In this document: piece by piece, positions 26,576 through 36,498 of the stretch
Layout of the letters: each line of letters opens with the position of its first letter
How positions within the stretch are numbered: the stretch's first letter is position 1
Origin: Shouchella tritolerans
GTDB lineage: Bacteria > Bacillota > Bacilli > Bacillales > Bacillaceae_D
Length of the DNA: 64,000 bases
Direction: 5' to 3'
Assembly (NCBI RefSeq): GCF_025770735.1
Contig: NZ_JAODPB010000002.1
Location: 1-64,000, forward strand
The notes under the pieces: generated by a model
Databases searched by the model: none
What the model was told of the DNA's origin: nothing
What the model saw: only the letters and a program-made list of their open reading frames with translations
Made by a program: the position numbers and the translations under genes

Positions 26576-27961
26576 GTGAAAAAAGAAAAGATGCAACAAC
26601 AATTTACGGCATTATCACAAGAAGTCAAAAAGCAAGGGAGTTTCAATGGCGTCGTTCTTATAGCTGTTGGTGGGAAAGCAATAGTCTGTGAAGCGATGGG
26701 GGTAGCAGAATACAGCGACAGTGGATCACGCGATTTGACGACGGACTCCATGTTCGAACTCGCTTCTGTATCCAAACCGATTACGGCTCTAGGCATTGTC
26801 CGTTTGCAGCAACTAGGGCAATTGCACTGGGATGATCCGATCGCTAACTGGATCCCCGAATTGCCATATCCAGGAATCACCATACGGCATTTGTTAAGCC
26901 ATACATCGGGCTTGCCTGATTACATGGAGTTATTTGCAAATGTGTGGGATCCTACGCGTTATGCTCGCAATGAGGATGTGTTGCGTATGCTGATTGAGCA
27001 TCAGCCTGATCCGTTGTTCGCTCCTAATGAGAGTTGGATGTACAGCAACACGGGCTATATTGTGCTAGCTATCCTGATTGAGCGGATTAGTGGCCAGCGT
27101 TATGGCGACTTTTTGGACGAGCAGATCTTTCAACCGCTTGGGATGACGCGAACGCAAGTGTATAATCGTCGGGTGGATCCGGGGCCTGTGCCTAATGATT
27201 ATGCTTGGGGCTACGTCTATCGGATTGGACATGGCGGATATGTCCTGCCTGATGAAGTGCCTGAACTAAATTACGTCCAATATTTAGACGGCTTGCAAGG
27301 GGATGGGATGGTCAACAGTACAGTTGGCGATTTGTTGCGATTGGATCGAGCCTTGTATGATAATGAGTTCATTGATCCCATGCTGCGTCAACTGATGTTT
27401 TCGCCAGTGAAGATGAATAATGGTGAAACATTTCCCTATGGAATAGGCTGGCTAATTGAACATGACGATCGGTTTGGGAACATCGCTCACCACACCGGAG
27501 GATGGCCGGGATACTCTACATGGTTCAAACGCTATATTGATCGTGATATGACATTGATTATGCTACAAAATGGAGAGCGCGATCATGGGTACACGCAGCA
27601 GTTGGTGAAAAGCCTCGAACAGATTATGGCTGGAGAAGATTACGATGTACCGCGCCCTTTAGAGATAAAGAAAGTCATTCCCCTCGATCCGAAAAACGTA
27701 GAGGCGCAGCTTGGAAAGTACAGATTTGCCAACGAGACGGGAGATTCACTTGACGTAGCAGTATACGTAGAGCAGGATAAGCTCTATATGAGGTTAGGTA
27801 ATGGGATGATATTATCGTTGCTGCCACTGACATCGACCCGTTATTATGAAGAACAGACGGCGACAGAGCTTGAGTTTTTTGAGAGTGAAGATGGCAAGGG
27901 CATGCGTCTAATTTGGTATACAGAGGATGATCCGGAAGTTGCTGAACGGGTGGGCTGTTGA
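26576..27961 (+). CDS. Serine hydrolase, beta-lactamase (class C) fold
   Basis: 461 aa. Penicillin-binding/beta-lactamase motifs: SxxK at Ser64–Lys67 (ASVSKP), YSN at 156–158 (MYSNTGY) and HTGG at 306–309 in place of KTG. This S12-type fold includes esterases, D-aminopeptidases and beta-lactamases. No signal peptide is seen, so a cytoplasmic esterase or peptidase role is more likely than antibiotic resistance. The C-terminal ~110 residues form a separate lipocalin-like domain. GTG start with GAGGTG upstream, 52 bp after the MerR gene. Confidence 0.85.
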   Translation: MKKEKMQQQFTALSQEVKKQGSFNGVVLIAVGGKAIVCEAMGVAEYSDSGSRDLTTDSMFELASVSKPITALGIVRLQQLGQLHWDDPIANWIPELPYPGITIRHLLSHTSGLPDYMELFANVWDPTRYARNEDVLRMLIEHQPDPLFAPNESWMYSNTGYIVLAILIERISGQRYGDFLDEQIFQPLGMTRTQVYNRRVDPGPVPNDYAWGYVYRIGHGGYVLPDEVPELNYVQYLDGLQGDGMVNSTVGDLLRLDRALYDNEFIDPMLRQLMFSPVKMNNGETFPYGIGWLIEHDDRFGNIAHHTGGWPGYSTWFKRYIDRDMTLIMLQNGERDHGYTQQLVKSLEQIMAGEDYDVPRPLEIKKVIPLDPKNVEAQLGKYRFANETGDSLDVAVYVEQDKLYMRLGNGMILSLLPLTSTRYYEEQTATELEFFESEDGKGMRLIWYTEDDPEVAERVGC

Positions 27962-28351
27962 CACGCTACGCTTTGTGAAAGAAATGACCATCAATGATGC
28001 CGATTCCGAGCAATGATGGTCCGTTTTGGTGATTTTAATTACCATTCCTGAAGCAAGTGCTTCATGTTAATTTATCAATAGAAAGGAATGTATGGACTAC
28101 ATTTTCAAGTCTCAATAACGTTGATTGGAAAGAGAGTAAACAAACTTCTTAACAAACGGTCCATATATGAAGATCTGGGAAGAGACATCGAATGTATTGA
28201 GTACATTGACTTGGAAATAGGTCATTATATGTAGTTTGTCTTTACAGGATGAGGCACAGAGAGACAAAATTACTTCTGATCGTTAATAAATTATCGAAAA
28301 TAAGAGGAAAACAAAAAATGGATATTGATAACGGGAGGTGTTATTTCAAAA
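27962..28351. other. Gap with terminator; promoter region of HxlR gene
   Basis: A hairpin GACCATCA/TGATGGTC followed by CGTTTT (27986–28026) probably ends the MerR–hydrolase transcript. The rest is AT-rich with no gene. Confidence 0.6.
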
Positions 28352-28699
28352 ATGAAAACTTATTACTGTGGCTTAGAGGTTACTTTAGATGTAATTGGAG
28401 GAAAGTGGAAGGCTCTTGTTTTGTATTATTTGATAAAAGGACCAAAGCGGACGAGTGAGTTAAAGAGACTGATACCAAGTATTACTCAAAAAATGCTTAT
28501 TCAAACGCTTAGAGAATTAGAAATGAGTGGGCTCATACTTAGAAAAATGTATAATCAAGTACCTCCGAAAGTCGAGTATTCAACTACTGAACTTGGTCAA
28601 TCTCTTGAATCTATTTTGGAAGCACTTTGCAATTGGGGTGGAATTTATGCAGAGAGCTCATTCGCCCAAGATGAATTCGAAATTTTGCATATGGATTAA
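28352..28699 (+). CDS. HxlR family regulator
   Basis: 115 aa with the HxlR signature: an early Cys (YYCGLEVTLDVIGGKWKAL), TSELKRLIPSITQKMLIQTL and the YSTTELGQSLESILEAL wing/helix. The early Cys may sense redox or electrophiles. ATG 28352 has GGGAGGTG ~11 bp upstream. Two ABM genes follow and may be its targets. Confidence 0.85.
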   Translation: MKTYYCGLEVTLDVIGGKWKALVLYYLIKGPKRTSELKRLIPSITQKMLIQTLRELEMSGLILRKMYNQVPPKVEYSTTELGQSLESILEALCNWGGIYAESSFAQDEFEILHMD

Positions 28700-28712
28700 A
28701 CGTATAACGATG

Positions 28713-28770
28713 TACGAATGTCCCCACGCATCTCATTTGTTGAAAGAAATGCGTGGGGACATTCTAGTTT
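28713..28770 (+). terminator. Terminator after the HxlR gene
   Basis: The stem GAATGTCCCCACGCAT/ATGCGTGGGGACATTC (16 bp, perfect) is followed by TAGTTTTT. Confidence 0.85.
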
Positions 28771-29082
28771 TTATCTGAATTAACGTTCATAAATCCAAAG
28801 CCTAGTCCAATTTACAATAACCAATAATAATATAGTAGAATTTCTGGAGTGGATGAAGTTATTGAGCGAAGTGGATCACCATAGTCCCAAAAATGTAGTT
28901 TTCATTTCATTTTTAATCAAGGAATGCGTGTATGACTACAATGGAAAACACAATTATTACTTTTTGGTTACTATATAACTAAAAAGTGTGTACTTTTCAA
29001 TTTGACACTTTTGATTCATAATGACTCTTGTGCGATATAGGGAAGGAATGAGGTTTCAAAAACATGTTAAAGGGGTGTGACT
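28771..29082. other. Gene-free stretch
   Basis: About 310 bp of AT-rich upstream region for the first ABM gene. No operator or gene is clear. Confidence 0.5.
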
Positions 29083-29418
29083 ATGTCCACAAATCAAGTT
29101 ATTCTAAATATCCGTTTCAAAATAAAACCAGGTAAGAAAGAAATTTTCCGCGACAGTCTCTTTGCAATGATTAACAATTTCATAAACGAACCTACCTTCG
29201 TAACGGCCATCGTCTCCGATGATATCGATAATTCGAATGATCTTGTTATTTATGAAATCTGGCAAGGTACAAGAGATAGTTGGATACAGGAAGAATTTCC
29301 AAAGCCTTATCGCAAAGAATACGAAGAGGCTCTTACTAGTTTAATTGATGACAGAATTGTTAGCTGGCTTGAGCCTATCGGTGAATGGGGAAGCCAATTG
29401 ACAAATGTTACTCGTTAA
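29083..29418 (+). CDS. Antibiotic-biosynthesis-monooxygenase (ABM) domain protein
   Basis: 111 aa dimeric ferredoxin-like ABM fold: an N-terminal strand ILNIRFKIKPGKKEIFRD, an EPTFVTAIVSDD core and the conserved VIYEIWQ strand. Family members include quinol monooxygenases and heme-degrading enzymes; no heme ligand can be assigned. ATG 29083 has AAAGGGG upstream. A paralog lies 350 bp downstream and a fragment of a third beyond it. Confidence 0.8.
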   Translation: MSTNQVILNIRFKIKPGKKEIFRDSLFAMINNFINEPTFVTAIVSDDIDNSNDLVIYEIWQGTRDSWIQEEFPKPYRKEYEEALTSLIDDRIVSWLEPIGEWGSQLTNVTR

Positions 29419-29772
29419 GTAAGACGTGATGATCTTGGTGGAGGCTTGATAAGCTCCCACTACAATTTTTATTTTTTTGGTTGAAACAACGGTATTCTTG
29501 CCGCTGTTTTACGACGATCTGTTTGGAGAGTCGTTTGGATTAAGTCCTTGAATCCGCTAAAGATAACGTTCCACTGAGCTGCGTTTGGCAAGAGAGGCAT
29601 AATAGTCCTTGCCTCGGAGAAAAGCAGTATCTAAACAGTAGATGGGGGAATGGCACAAAGCTAAACTTATTTTTAGTTCGGTGCAAAACAGCAGAGAGGA
29701 TAGGGGCCTCGACAGTTCTTTATTACGCTTAATTATTGAATTATAAAAAAATTCAACTAAAGGAGCTTTTAA
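29419..29772. other. Gene-free stretch between ABM paralogs
   Basis: No gene is recognised. A weak hairpin (GGAGGCTTGATAAGCTCC, 29440–29457) after the first ABM gene is followed by an AT-rich tract and may act as a terminator. Confidence 0.45.
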
Positions 29773-30120
29773 ATGAATAATACAGAACAGATTGTAATCA
29801 TTGCACACCTCCAATTAAAACCTAATTCAGACAAGCAGGCTTTTTTTGCAAATTTGAAGACATTGTTTGACACTATGTCAAAAGAACCGACATTTGTAAA
29901 TGCCATTGTTCATGAAAATGTTGATAATCCTGATGAAATGGTGTTTTATGAAATATGGAACTGCTCTAAGGAAACTTGGCTAGCAGAAGAAGCATCCAAA
30001 GCTTACCGTCAAGGTCCCTTAATGAGAGCTGCAGAATTTCTGTCAGGAAGAGAGTTTAGTTTTTACACAACAATGGGTGAATGGGGAACTACAATTACAG
30101 CAGGTAAGCATTTTTCCTAA
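29773..30120 (+). CDS. Second ABM domain protein
   Basis: 115 aa paralog of the gene at 29083, sharing EPTFVNAIVHENVDNPDEMV, FYEIWN and the GEWGT tail. Shine-Dalgarno AAAGGAG. Probably the same dimeric fold and a related oxidative or ligand-binding role. Confidence 0.8.
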   Translation: MNNTEQIVIIAHLQLKPNSDKQAFFANLKTLFDTMSKEPTFVNAIVHENVDNPDEMVFYEIWNCSKETWLAEEASKAYRQGPLMRAAEFLSGREFSFYTTMGEWGTTITAGKHFS

Positions 30121-30189
30121 TATAAATGTTAACCAGTTAATCTGACGTCAGTAATCCGCTAGCGTCAGATAAGCAGGAGCTCATATAAG

Positions 30190-30270
30190 AGTATGCTCAT
30201 AGTAAGCTGGCTTGAACACACTAGTGAATGGGAAGGCCACTTAACCAATGTACCCGTTAAACTAACGGCG
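30190..30270 (+). pseudogene. Third ABM copy, 3' remnant
   Basis: The frame reads IVSWLEHTSEWEGHLTNV. The first ABM protein ends IVSWLEPIGEWGSQLTNV, so this is the 3' end of a close copy whose 5' part is lost. Confidence 0.75.
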
Positions 30271-30535
30271 AGGAAATTTGGTAGAAACCATTATCGTTCA
30301 GGTAGAGAAGGCAGAAGAACGACTGAAACCTACTTAATGATCTTATTTATGAAAAAAAAACTGATTTCAAAAGCAAAATATGAGCTTCACCAGGTCTATA
30401 AAGGTAAAAAGATCTCGTTACTTCTACAACCATTCTTGTCACCTTAAAAGGAAAGGTAGTCACTATCCCTTTTCTCGATTTTGGCCTTGAGCTGCAAGGG
30501 AATAGGAGTGTAAGAAGAGTGCTGGCAGCCCCCCA
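30271..30535. other. Gene-free stretch
   Basis: Short broken frames only (e.g. ETIIVQVEKAEERLKPT then stop at about 30335). No gene is recognised. Confidence 0.45.
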
Positions 30536-31387
30536 CTAATCCAACTCCCTATTTTTCCCCGGCTTTGCGGCATACAGTTTCCGATACGTCTCTGGCGTCA
30601 TCCCTTCTTTCTGCCGGAACGTGGCGACGAAGTGGCTCGCATCGCGAAAGCCGACCGCTTCCCCGATGCGGCGAACGGTCCAGTCGGGACGGGAAGGAAG
30701 CCATTCTTTTGCTTTGCGGAGCCTTAATTGGATCAAATAAGCGTATGCCGTCTGGCCGAATAGATCGCGAAAGCGTTCGTTCAGCTGCCGTTTCCCGATG
30801 CCGAGCTGCGCCGCCATTTCCGCCAATCCGATTTCTGGGTTGGCGTATTCTTGTTCGAGCCAGTGAAGCAAGTCATGGACTCGATCTAGCTGTTTGGAGA
30901 TAGGTGGCCGTTTATCGGTGCGGGCTTCTGTTCGAAGCAATGTCAGGAAGCGGTATAAGTCCGCGGAGTAGCGCCATCCCGACGGATCGCCGCCAGATTC
31001 GGCAAAGGCAAGCAAGCTTTTCATCTGGTGGGTGATTGGATCGTGGCCAGCCCCCCACTGAAAGTGTTCAATGATGCTCCATCCCAGTGATTGGACGATG
31101 GTCCCAGCCGTGCTCCCGTGAAACGTGATGTAACCGGTTTGCCAGCTGTCGCTTCTTGGCTTGTAGTGGTGGGGGGTGCCTGGCGCGAGGAGAATGCCTG
31201 ATCGTTCTGGCATGTTCCAGGTGCGCCCGTTCATCGACAGTTCGCCTTCTCCTGCCAGCGTTTGAAGCCAATGGTAACACGGGTACCCATGTGGCCTTGT
31301 CATCGGTTCTTGGTTATATTGAATGCCGATTGTCTCTAGCTGCAAGGGCAACAGCTCCGATGGGGTGGCAGGGACGGCTCGACGCAT
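30536..31387 (-). CDS. AraC family regulator
   Basis: 283 aa from the ATG at 31387, which has GGAGGT 8 bp upstream. N-terminal cupin sensor (~15–140: GEGELSMNGRTWNMPERSG, LLAPGTPHHYKP). C-terminal double HTH (~185–275: IGLAEMAAQLGIGKRQLNER, VRRIGEAVGFRDASHFVATF, KEGMTPETYRKLY). It is divergent from the GH42 gene and probably activates it in response to a sugar. Confidence 0.87.
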   Translation of the reverse strand: MRRAVPATPSELLPLQLETIGIQYNQEPMTRPHGYPCYHWLQTLAGEGELSMNGRTWNMPERSGILLAPGTPHHYKPRSDSWQTGYITFHGSTAGTIVQSLGWSIIEHFQWGAGHDPITHQMKSLLAFAESGGDPSGWRYSADLYRFLTLLRTEARTDKRPPISKQLDRVHDLLHWLEQEYANPEIGLAEMAAQLGIGKRQLNERFRDLFGQTAYAYLIQLRLRKAKEWLPSRPDWTVRRIGEAVGFRDASHFVATFRQKEGMTPETYRKLYAAKPGKNRELD

Positions 31388-31507
31388 CTTACATACCTCC
31401 ATATTCTTATATACGTGTACATCAATTTTATATTGGATCTAACGATTACAACACATATGATTAAACTATTAAATGCAGTTTTATCATATATGGCGAGGTG
31501 TGGCAAG

Positions 31508-33577
31508 ATGATTAATGCGAAAAAACCGAAGATTTGGTACGGCGGTGATTACAATCCTGACCAATGGGATTCATCGGTTTGGGATGAAGATTTACGTATG
31601 TTTAAACTGGCGGGGATCGACGTGGTGACGCTCAATGTGTTCGCTTGGGCAAAAAACCAACCGGACGAGAATACATATGACTTCGGCTGGCTTGATACGA
31701 TGATGGATAAGCTGCATGAAGACGGGATTGGCGTCTGCCTTGCGACGAGCACGGCCGCCCATCCGGCTTGGATGGCGCGCAAGTACCCTGATGTGCTCCA
31801 AGTTGACTTTTACGGGCGCAAACGAAAGTTCGGCGGACGTCATAATTCCTGTCCGAACAGCCCGACTTACCGTAAGTATGCAGTTCGCATAGCAGAAAAG
31901 CTTGCCGAGCGTTATAAAGATCATCCAGCTTTGCTTATTTGGCATATTAACAACGAGTATGGCGGGGCAGGCAATTGTTACTGCGATAATTGTGAAACCG
32001 CTTTCCGAGAATGGGCGAAGGCGCGTTACGGTTCCCTTGATGAAGTGAATCGAGCCTGGAATACCGGATTTTGGGGGCACACGTTCCATAGTTGGGAAGA
32101 CATCGTTTTGCCTAGCGGACTGAGCGAGGAGTGGACAGGTGCGAACGGGCGGACGGAGACGAATTTCCAAGGAATCTCCCTCGACTATATGCGCTTCCAT
32201 TCCGACAGTTTGCTCGAATGCTACAAGCTGGAATACGAAGCAGTCAAAAAGCATACGCCGTCCATTCCTGTCACGACCAATCTGATGGGCGCCTTTAAAA
32301 AACTGGACTACCATAAATGGGCAAAGCATATGGATGTCGTATCATGGGACAATTACCCACGGTTTGATACGCCTCACAGTTACACGGGGATGATGCACGA
32401 CTTGATGCGCGGTTTGAAGCATGGACAGCCGTTCATGCTGATGGAACAGACGCCGAGTCAGCAAAATTGGCAGCCGTACAACTCGCTTAAACGTCCTGGT
32501 GTCATGAGGCTATGGAGTTACCAAGCAGCGGCGCGGGGAGCCGATACGATTCTATTTTTCCAGCTTCGCCGGTCAATCGGAGCCTGCGAAAAATATCATG
32601 GTGCCGTGATCGAGCATGTCGGCCATGAGCATACCCGTGTTTTTCGAGAATGTGCTACGCTCGGGCAGGAGCTTGGCAAGCTTGGCGATACGCTTCTCGA
32701 TGCTAACGTCCAGGCGAAAGTCGCATTGCTGTTTGATTGGGAGAACTGGTGGGCGGTCGAAATGTCCAGCGGCCCGTCGATCGATCTTCGCTACGTGGAC
32801 GAAGTCCATAAATATTATGATGCCCTTTACCGTTTAGGCATCTCGGTGGACGTTGTCGGCGTGGATGCCGATTTGAGTAGGTATGATCTTGTCATTGCCC
32901 CTGTGATGTATATGGTGAAAGCAGGTATAGCTGACAAGCTTGAAAAATATGTACATGGCGGCGGCTCGCTCATCACAACCTTTTTCAGTGGCATCGTCGA
33001 CGAGAATGATCTAGTTAAAACAGGCGGATATCCTGGCGAACTTCGGAAACTGCTTGGCATATGGGCGGAGGAAATTGACGCCTTGCTTCCGGATCAACGT
33101 AACCGGATTGTCCTCTCAGAGCCAGCTTCTGGATTAAAATCGGAATACGAGTGCGGCATTCTTTGCGACTTGATCCATTCAGAAGGAGCCGAGGTTAAAG
33201 CGGTGTACGGCGACGATTTTTACCGGGGCATGCCAGTTCTGACTGTGAACAAATTTGGGGCAGGCCAAGCCTGGTATGTGGCGACTAGCCCGGAAGCGTC
33301 GTTCCTGCAAGATTGGTTGTCTCAGCTATGCTCTTCCATTGGCATTCACCCTCTCATTAACGATACGCCAGTAGGAGTGGAAACGACGCTTCGTTCAAAG
33401 GAAGGTCAATCGTATCTTTTCGTACTCAATCATAACGAGAACCCTGTCAGTATCAAGCTTGGCGAACGTGCTGGCGTTGAGCTGCTGAGCGGCCGTACGC
33501 TCGGTGGCGAACAAGAGGAGATTGCAGGCCGTGATGTATGGATTATTAAACAGAAGCAATCGTTCTTAGGGGCGTGA
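31508..33577 (+). CDS. Beta-galactosidase, GH42
   Basis: 689 aa cytoplasmic GH42 enzyme. A TIM barrel opens with IWYGGDYNPDQW. Acid/base Glu150 (HINNEYG), nucleophile Glu313 (MLMEQTPSQQNW) and a four-cysteine metal site (C115, C157, C159, C162 in NCYCDNC) are all present. The trimerisation and C-terminal domains follow, for the usual total length. It hydrolyses beta-galactosides such as galactan fragments or lactose. GAGGTG lies 9 bp before ATG 31508; an upstream extension to 31415 lacks one. Controlled by the divergent AraC gene. Confidence 0.9.
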   Translation: MINAKKPKIWYGGDYNPDQWDSSVWDEDLRMFKLAGIDVVTLNVFAWAKNQPDENTYDFGWLDTMMDKLHEDGIGVCLATSTAAHPAWMARKYPDVLQVDFYGRKRKFGGRHNSCPNSPTYRKYAVRIAEKLAERYKDHPALLIWHINNEYGGAGNCYCDNCETAFREWAKARYGSLDEVNRAWNTGFWGHTFHSWEDIVLPSGLSEEWTGANGRTETNFQGISLDYMRFHSDSLLECYKLEYEAVKKHTPSIPVTTNLMGAFKKLDYHKWAKHMDVVSWDNYPRFDTPHSYTGMMHDLMRGLKHGQPFMLMEQTPSQQNWQPYNSLKRPGVMRLWSYQAAARGADTILFFQLRRSIGACEKYHGAVIEHVGHEHTRVFRECATLGQELGKLGDTLLDANVQAKVALLFDWENWWAVEMSSGPSIDLRYVDEVHKYYDALYRLGISVDVVGVDADLSRYDLVIAPVMYMVKAGIADKLEKYVHGGGSLITTFFSGIVDENDLVKTGGYPGELRKLLGIWAEEIDALLPDQRNRIVLSEPASGLKSEYECGILCDLIHSEGAEVKAVYGDDFYRGMPVLTVNKFGAGQAWYVATSPEASFLQDWLSQLCSSIGIHPLINDTPVGVETTLRSKEGQSYLFVLNHNENPVSIKLGERAGVELLSGRTLGGEQEEIAGRDVWIIKQKQSFLGA

Positions 33578-33894
33578 ACGGATTGCCAGTAATCGAAATG
33601 GGAAGGACCAGGCCATGGTTCATTCGCGTTGAACCATGAAGATGAAACGAACAAATCGAGCACGCCGAGGGTGGCCAATATCATTGTTGGCCATCCGTAT
33701 GAATGCATAATGGCGAAGTTGGTGCGTATTAGTAGCTTCTTTTATAAGGCCTGAGAGATTGTTGAATTACTGAGATTAATAGAAAACACATGGCAGGATG
33801 GCCGTGCGCAAACGACGACGTATGCGAGCATTTGTCTTCATTCTAGAACGGAATTGCCCCGTTCTAGTCTAAGCGGGACCGCGAAAGGGGTTAG
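33578..33894. other. Gap with two inverted repeats
   Basis: GGTGGCCAA/TTGGCCATCC (around 33670–33697) and CTAGAACGG/CCCGTTCTAG (33843–33869) lie between the glycosidase genes. The second is 30 bp before the next gene and could be an operator or a terminator lacking a T-run. No gene is seen. Confidence 0.5.
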
Positions 33895-33900
33895 GTGAAG

Positions 33901-36399
33901 ATGCATGCATTTGAAAACCTAAAACAGCAGTTTTTGCGGCCATCAGATGAATTCACACCGATCCCGTTTTGGTTTTGGAACGACAAGCTGTCAAGGGAGG
34001 AGATCCTTCGGCAAATTCAAGATTTCCATGCGAAGGAGGTTAGCGGTTTCGTTCTTCATCCGCGGATGGGCTTGCCTCGAGAAATGCCATATTTGTCGGA
34101 TCCCTTTATGGAGATGATTGAGGTCGCCTTATCGGAAGCCGAGAAGTTGGGCATGAAAGTGATTTTGTACGATGAGGGCATGTACCCTTCTGGTTCCGCC
34201 TGTGGGATGGTCGTTAAAGAAAATGGCGCCTATGCTAGCAGGGGGTTGGAGCTTAGGGAGTACCCGTGTCAAAATCAATTTGTGCGGCTTCCCATTTCCT
34301 TGCAGCAAGGTGAATCGCTCGTTTCTATCCAAGCCGTGCGTAAGCTGTCGGAGCATCAGATCGAGGCGGGCAGTGCAGTCGTTCTTTTTTGTGAGAGCGG
34401 TGTAGTTGAATTTGCTCCACCGAAGCAAGGCGACTGGTCGGTATTGGCCTTTGTCGATACGCCATCACGGGGGACGATACGCGGTGTTCATCCTGGACAG
34501 GACGACGGAGAGCCTGATGCGCCACTGGCCGCAGATTTGTTAAACTTAGATGCAGTGCAATCGTTTATGAGACTCACGCATGAACGCTATTATGAAAAAT
34601 TTAGCGACTATTTTGGCACAACGATTATCGCCATGTTCACGGACGAACCGGATTTGCTTGGCCGAGGGCATGTACCTGGCTTAAAGCCATGGACGAGATC
34701 GTTTTTAAGTGACTATGTGGCAGATGGTGGCGACGAGCGGGATTTGCCGGCGCTTTGGTTGGATGCTGGGGAAGAGACCGGTGCCATTCGTTCCCGTTTT
34801 GCTGGAGCAATTCGACGCCGTTTAAACCAGACTTATTACAAGCCGTTAGCCGATTGGTGCGAGGGGCATGGCATTGGGCTGACTGGACATCCTGCTGGAA
34901 GCGACGATATTGGACTGCTTTCTCATTTTCATATTCCTGGTCAAGACATCGTGTGGCGCTATATCGCCCCTGAGGAGAACAAAGCGCTGACAGGCGTTCA
35001 TAGCACAATGGGCAAATGCTCGTCTGATTCGGCTCGCCACCGCAATAAACGGCGGAATGCAAATGAATGTTTCGGCGTTTGCGGCGTTGAAGGCGGTTGG
35101 TCCCTTAGTGCCGACAACATGAAGTGGTACTTGGATTGGTTGTTTGTTCGCGGTGTCAATCTCATTATCCCCCATGCTTTTTATTATTCCATTCGAGGAG
35201 AACGGAGAGACGAGAGGCCGCCAGATGTCGGGCCGAATAATAGTTGGTGGCCGGAATACGCCAAGTTCTCCCGCTATATGAAGCGGCTGTCCTGGCTAAT
35301 GACTGATTCTTTGAACAGTGCCAAAGTGGCTGTTCTTGTCGGCGATTCTTTCTTGCCGTGGCGTATCGTTAAGCCGCTGTACGAGTCTCAAATCGAATTT
35401 AACTACTTAGAAGAACAATTGTTGAACGATTGCTGCGAAATTAGCAATGGAACGATCAAAATCGCCGGGTATTGCTATGAGGCGATATTGATCGAGCGTG
35501 GCTATCAGCTGGCCCATTCTAGTTGGCAACGCCTCAAGAAGTTTGTTGAGGAAGGAGGCTGCATATTCGAGCTCACTGCAAAGGACGTTAATTCTCCAGA
35601 CATTGGACAATGGCAGGTGGGACAAGAAACGGAGGTTCCGGCATTGTTAACTGGAATGCTTGGGACCAATTATGAAATAAAGCCTGCTTCTTCCTCTATA
35701 CGGATCAGTCGAATCGAAAAACAGGGGCGGTTATTTTATGTCATCGTGAACGAAGGGGAAACAGCATTTCAAGGAAAGCTGCGTATGAATCAAGGGGGAC
35801 TTATCGAATATTGGCGTCCTTGGACAGGAGCGTATGACGCCGCAATCGGTGAACAGGCGGCGGATCATCTAGCCGTACCTATATCCGTAGAGCGGAGAGA
35901 ATGCTTAATCGTTGCCGTTGATCCGAGTCGGCCACAGCAACAGGGCAGAAAGCAGCCTGTAAGAAAACAGAAGGCAATATTAGATTTATCTCAAGGCTGG
36001 CGGGTGATCGAGGGGCCGTGGAAGGGTGAATTAGCTGCGCTATCTTCATGGACGAACTGGGAAGGCTTGTCAAATTTCTCGGGAACGGTTGTTTACGAGA
36101 CTACATTCGAGATCGAAGAGCCGTTCCAGATTCTTTTATGGAGACTAGATTTAGGCAATGTGTACGAAATCGCTCGATTGTCGGTGAATGGAAAAGAAGC
36201 TGGCGTTCAATTCTGGAAGCCTTACGTGTTCGAAATTGGCCAGTACTTGCGACCAGGCACAAATGTTTTGCATGTATCCGTTACGAACAGCTTGGCTAAC
36301 CGTTACGACAGGAAATCGTTGCTGTCTGGACTGGTGGGACCGATAAGGCTGTATGGTTTCAGGGTAGATGGAATGGAAAGAAAGGATCGATCCAATTAA
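33901..36399 (+). CDS. GH106-like glycosidase (alpha-L-rhamnosidase type)
   Basis: 832 aa. The N-terminal TIM-barrel region has PIPFWFWNDKLSREEI, GFVLHPRMGLP and VILYDEGMYPSG, which follow the GH106 alpha-L-rhamnosidase pattern. IAMFTDEPD and LTGHPAGSDD lie mid-protein. The last ~140 residues form a jelly-roll, galactose-binding-like domain (GTVVYETTFEIEEPF, LSVNGKEAGVQFWKPYVF). No signal peptide is seen, so it acts on imported oligosaccharides. ATG 33901 has AAAGGGG at 10 bp (GTG 33895 is the alternative). Together with GH42 it suggests rhamnogalacturonan or galactan side-chain breakdown. Confidence 0.7.
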   Translation: MHAFENLKQQFLRPSDEFTPIPFWFWNDKLSREEILRQIQDFHAKEVSGFVLHPRMGLPREMPYLSDPFMEMIEVALSEAEKLGMKVILYDEGMYPSGSACGMVVKENGAYASRGLELREYPCQNQFVRLPISLQQGESLVSIQAVRKLSEHQIEAGSAVVLFCESGVVEFAPPKQGDWSVLAFVDTPSRGTIRGVHPGQDDGEPDAPLAADLLNLDAVQSFMRLTHERYYEKFSDYFGTTIIAMFTDEPDLLGRGHVPGLKPWTRSFLSDYVADGGDERDLPALWLDAGEETGAIRSRFAGAIRRRLNQTYYKPLADWCEGHGIGLTGHPAGSDDIGLLSHFHIPGQDIVWRYIAPEENKALTGVHSTMGKCSSDSARHRNKRRNANECFGVCGVEGGWSLSADNMKWYLDWLFVRGVNLIIPHAFYYSIRGERRDERPPDVGPNNSWWPEYAKFSRYMKRLSWLMTDSLNSAKVAVLVGDSFLPWRIVKPLYESQIEFNYLEEQLLNDCCEISNGTIKIAGYCYEAILIERGYQLAHSSWQRLKKFVEEGGCIFELTAKDVNSPDIGQWQVGQETEVPALLTGMLGTNYEIKPASSSIRISRIEKQGRLFYVIVNEGETAFQGKLRMNQGGLIEYWRPWTGAYDAAIGEQAADHLAVPISVERRECLIVAVDPSRPQQQGRKQPVRKQKAILDLSQGWRVIEGPWKGELAALSSWTNWEGLSNFSGTVVYETTFEIEEPFQILLWRLDLGNVYEIARLSVNGKEAGVQFWKPYVFEIGQYLRPGTNVLHVSVTNSLANRYDRKSLLSGLVGPIRLYGFRVDGMERKDRSN

Positions 36400-36455
36400 G
36401 GCAAGAGCTATTAGGAGTTACAACACGGTTGCCGGTATAAAAACGTTAAAACTAG

Positions 36456-36498
36456 AGTGGGAGTAGAGATCAAGTCTGATCGCTGCTCCCATTTTGTC
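36456..36498 (+). terminator. Terminator after the GH106-like gene
   Basis: The stem GTGGGAG/GCTCCCA is extended by an imperfect inner stem and followed by TTTTG. Confidence 0.65.

Noticed and set aside
26576-27961. Beta-lactam resistance gene
   Set aside because: There is no signal peptide, and HTGG replaces KTG; an esterase or peptidase role is more likely.
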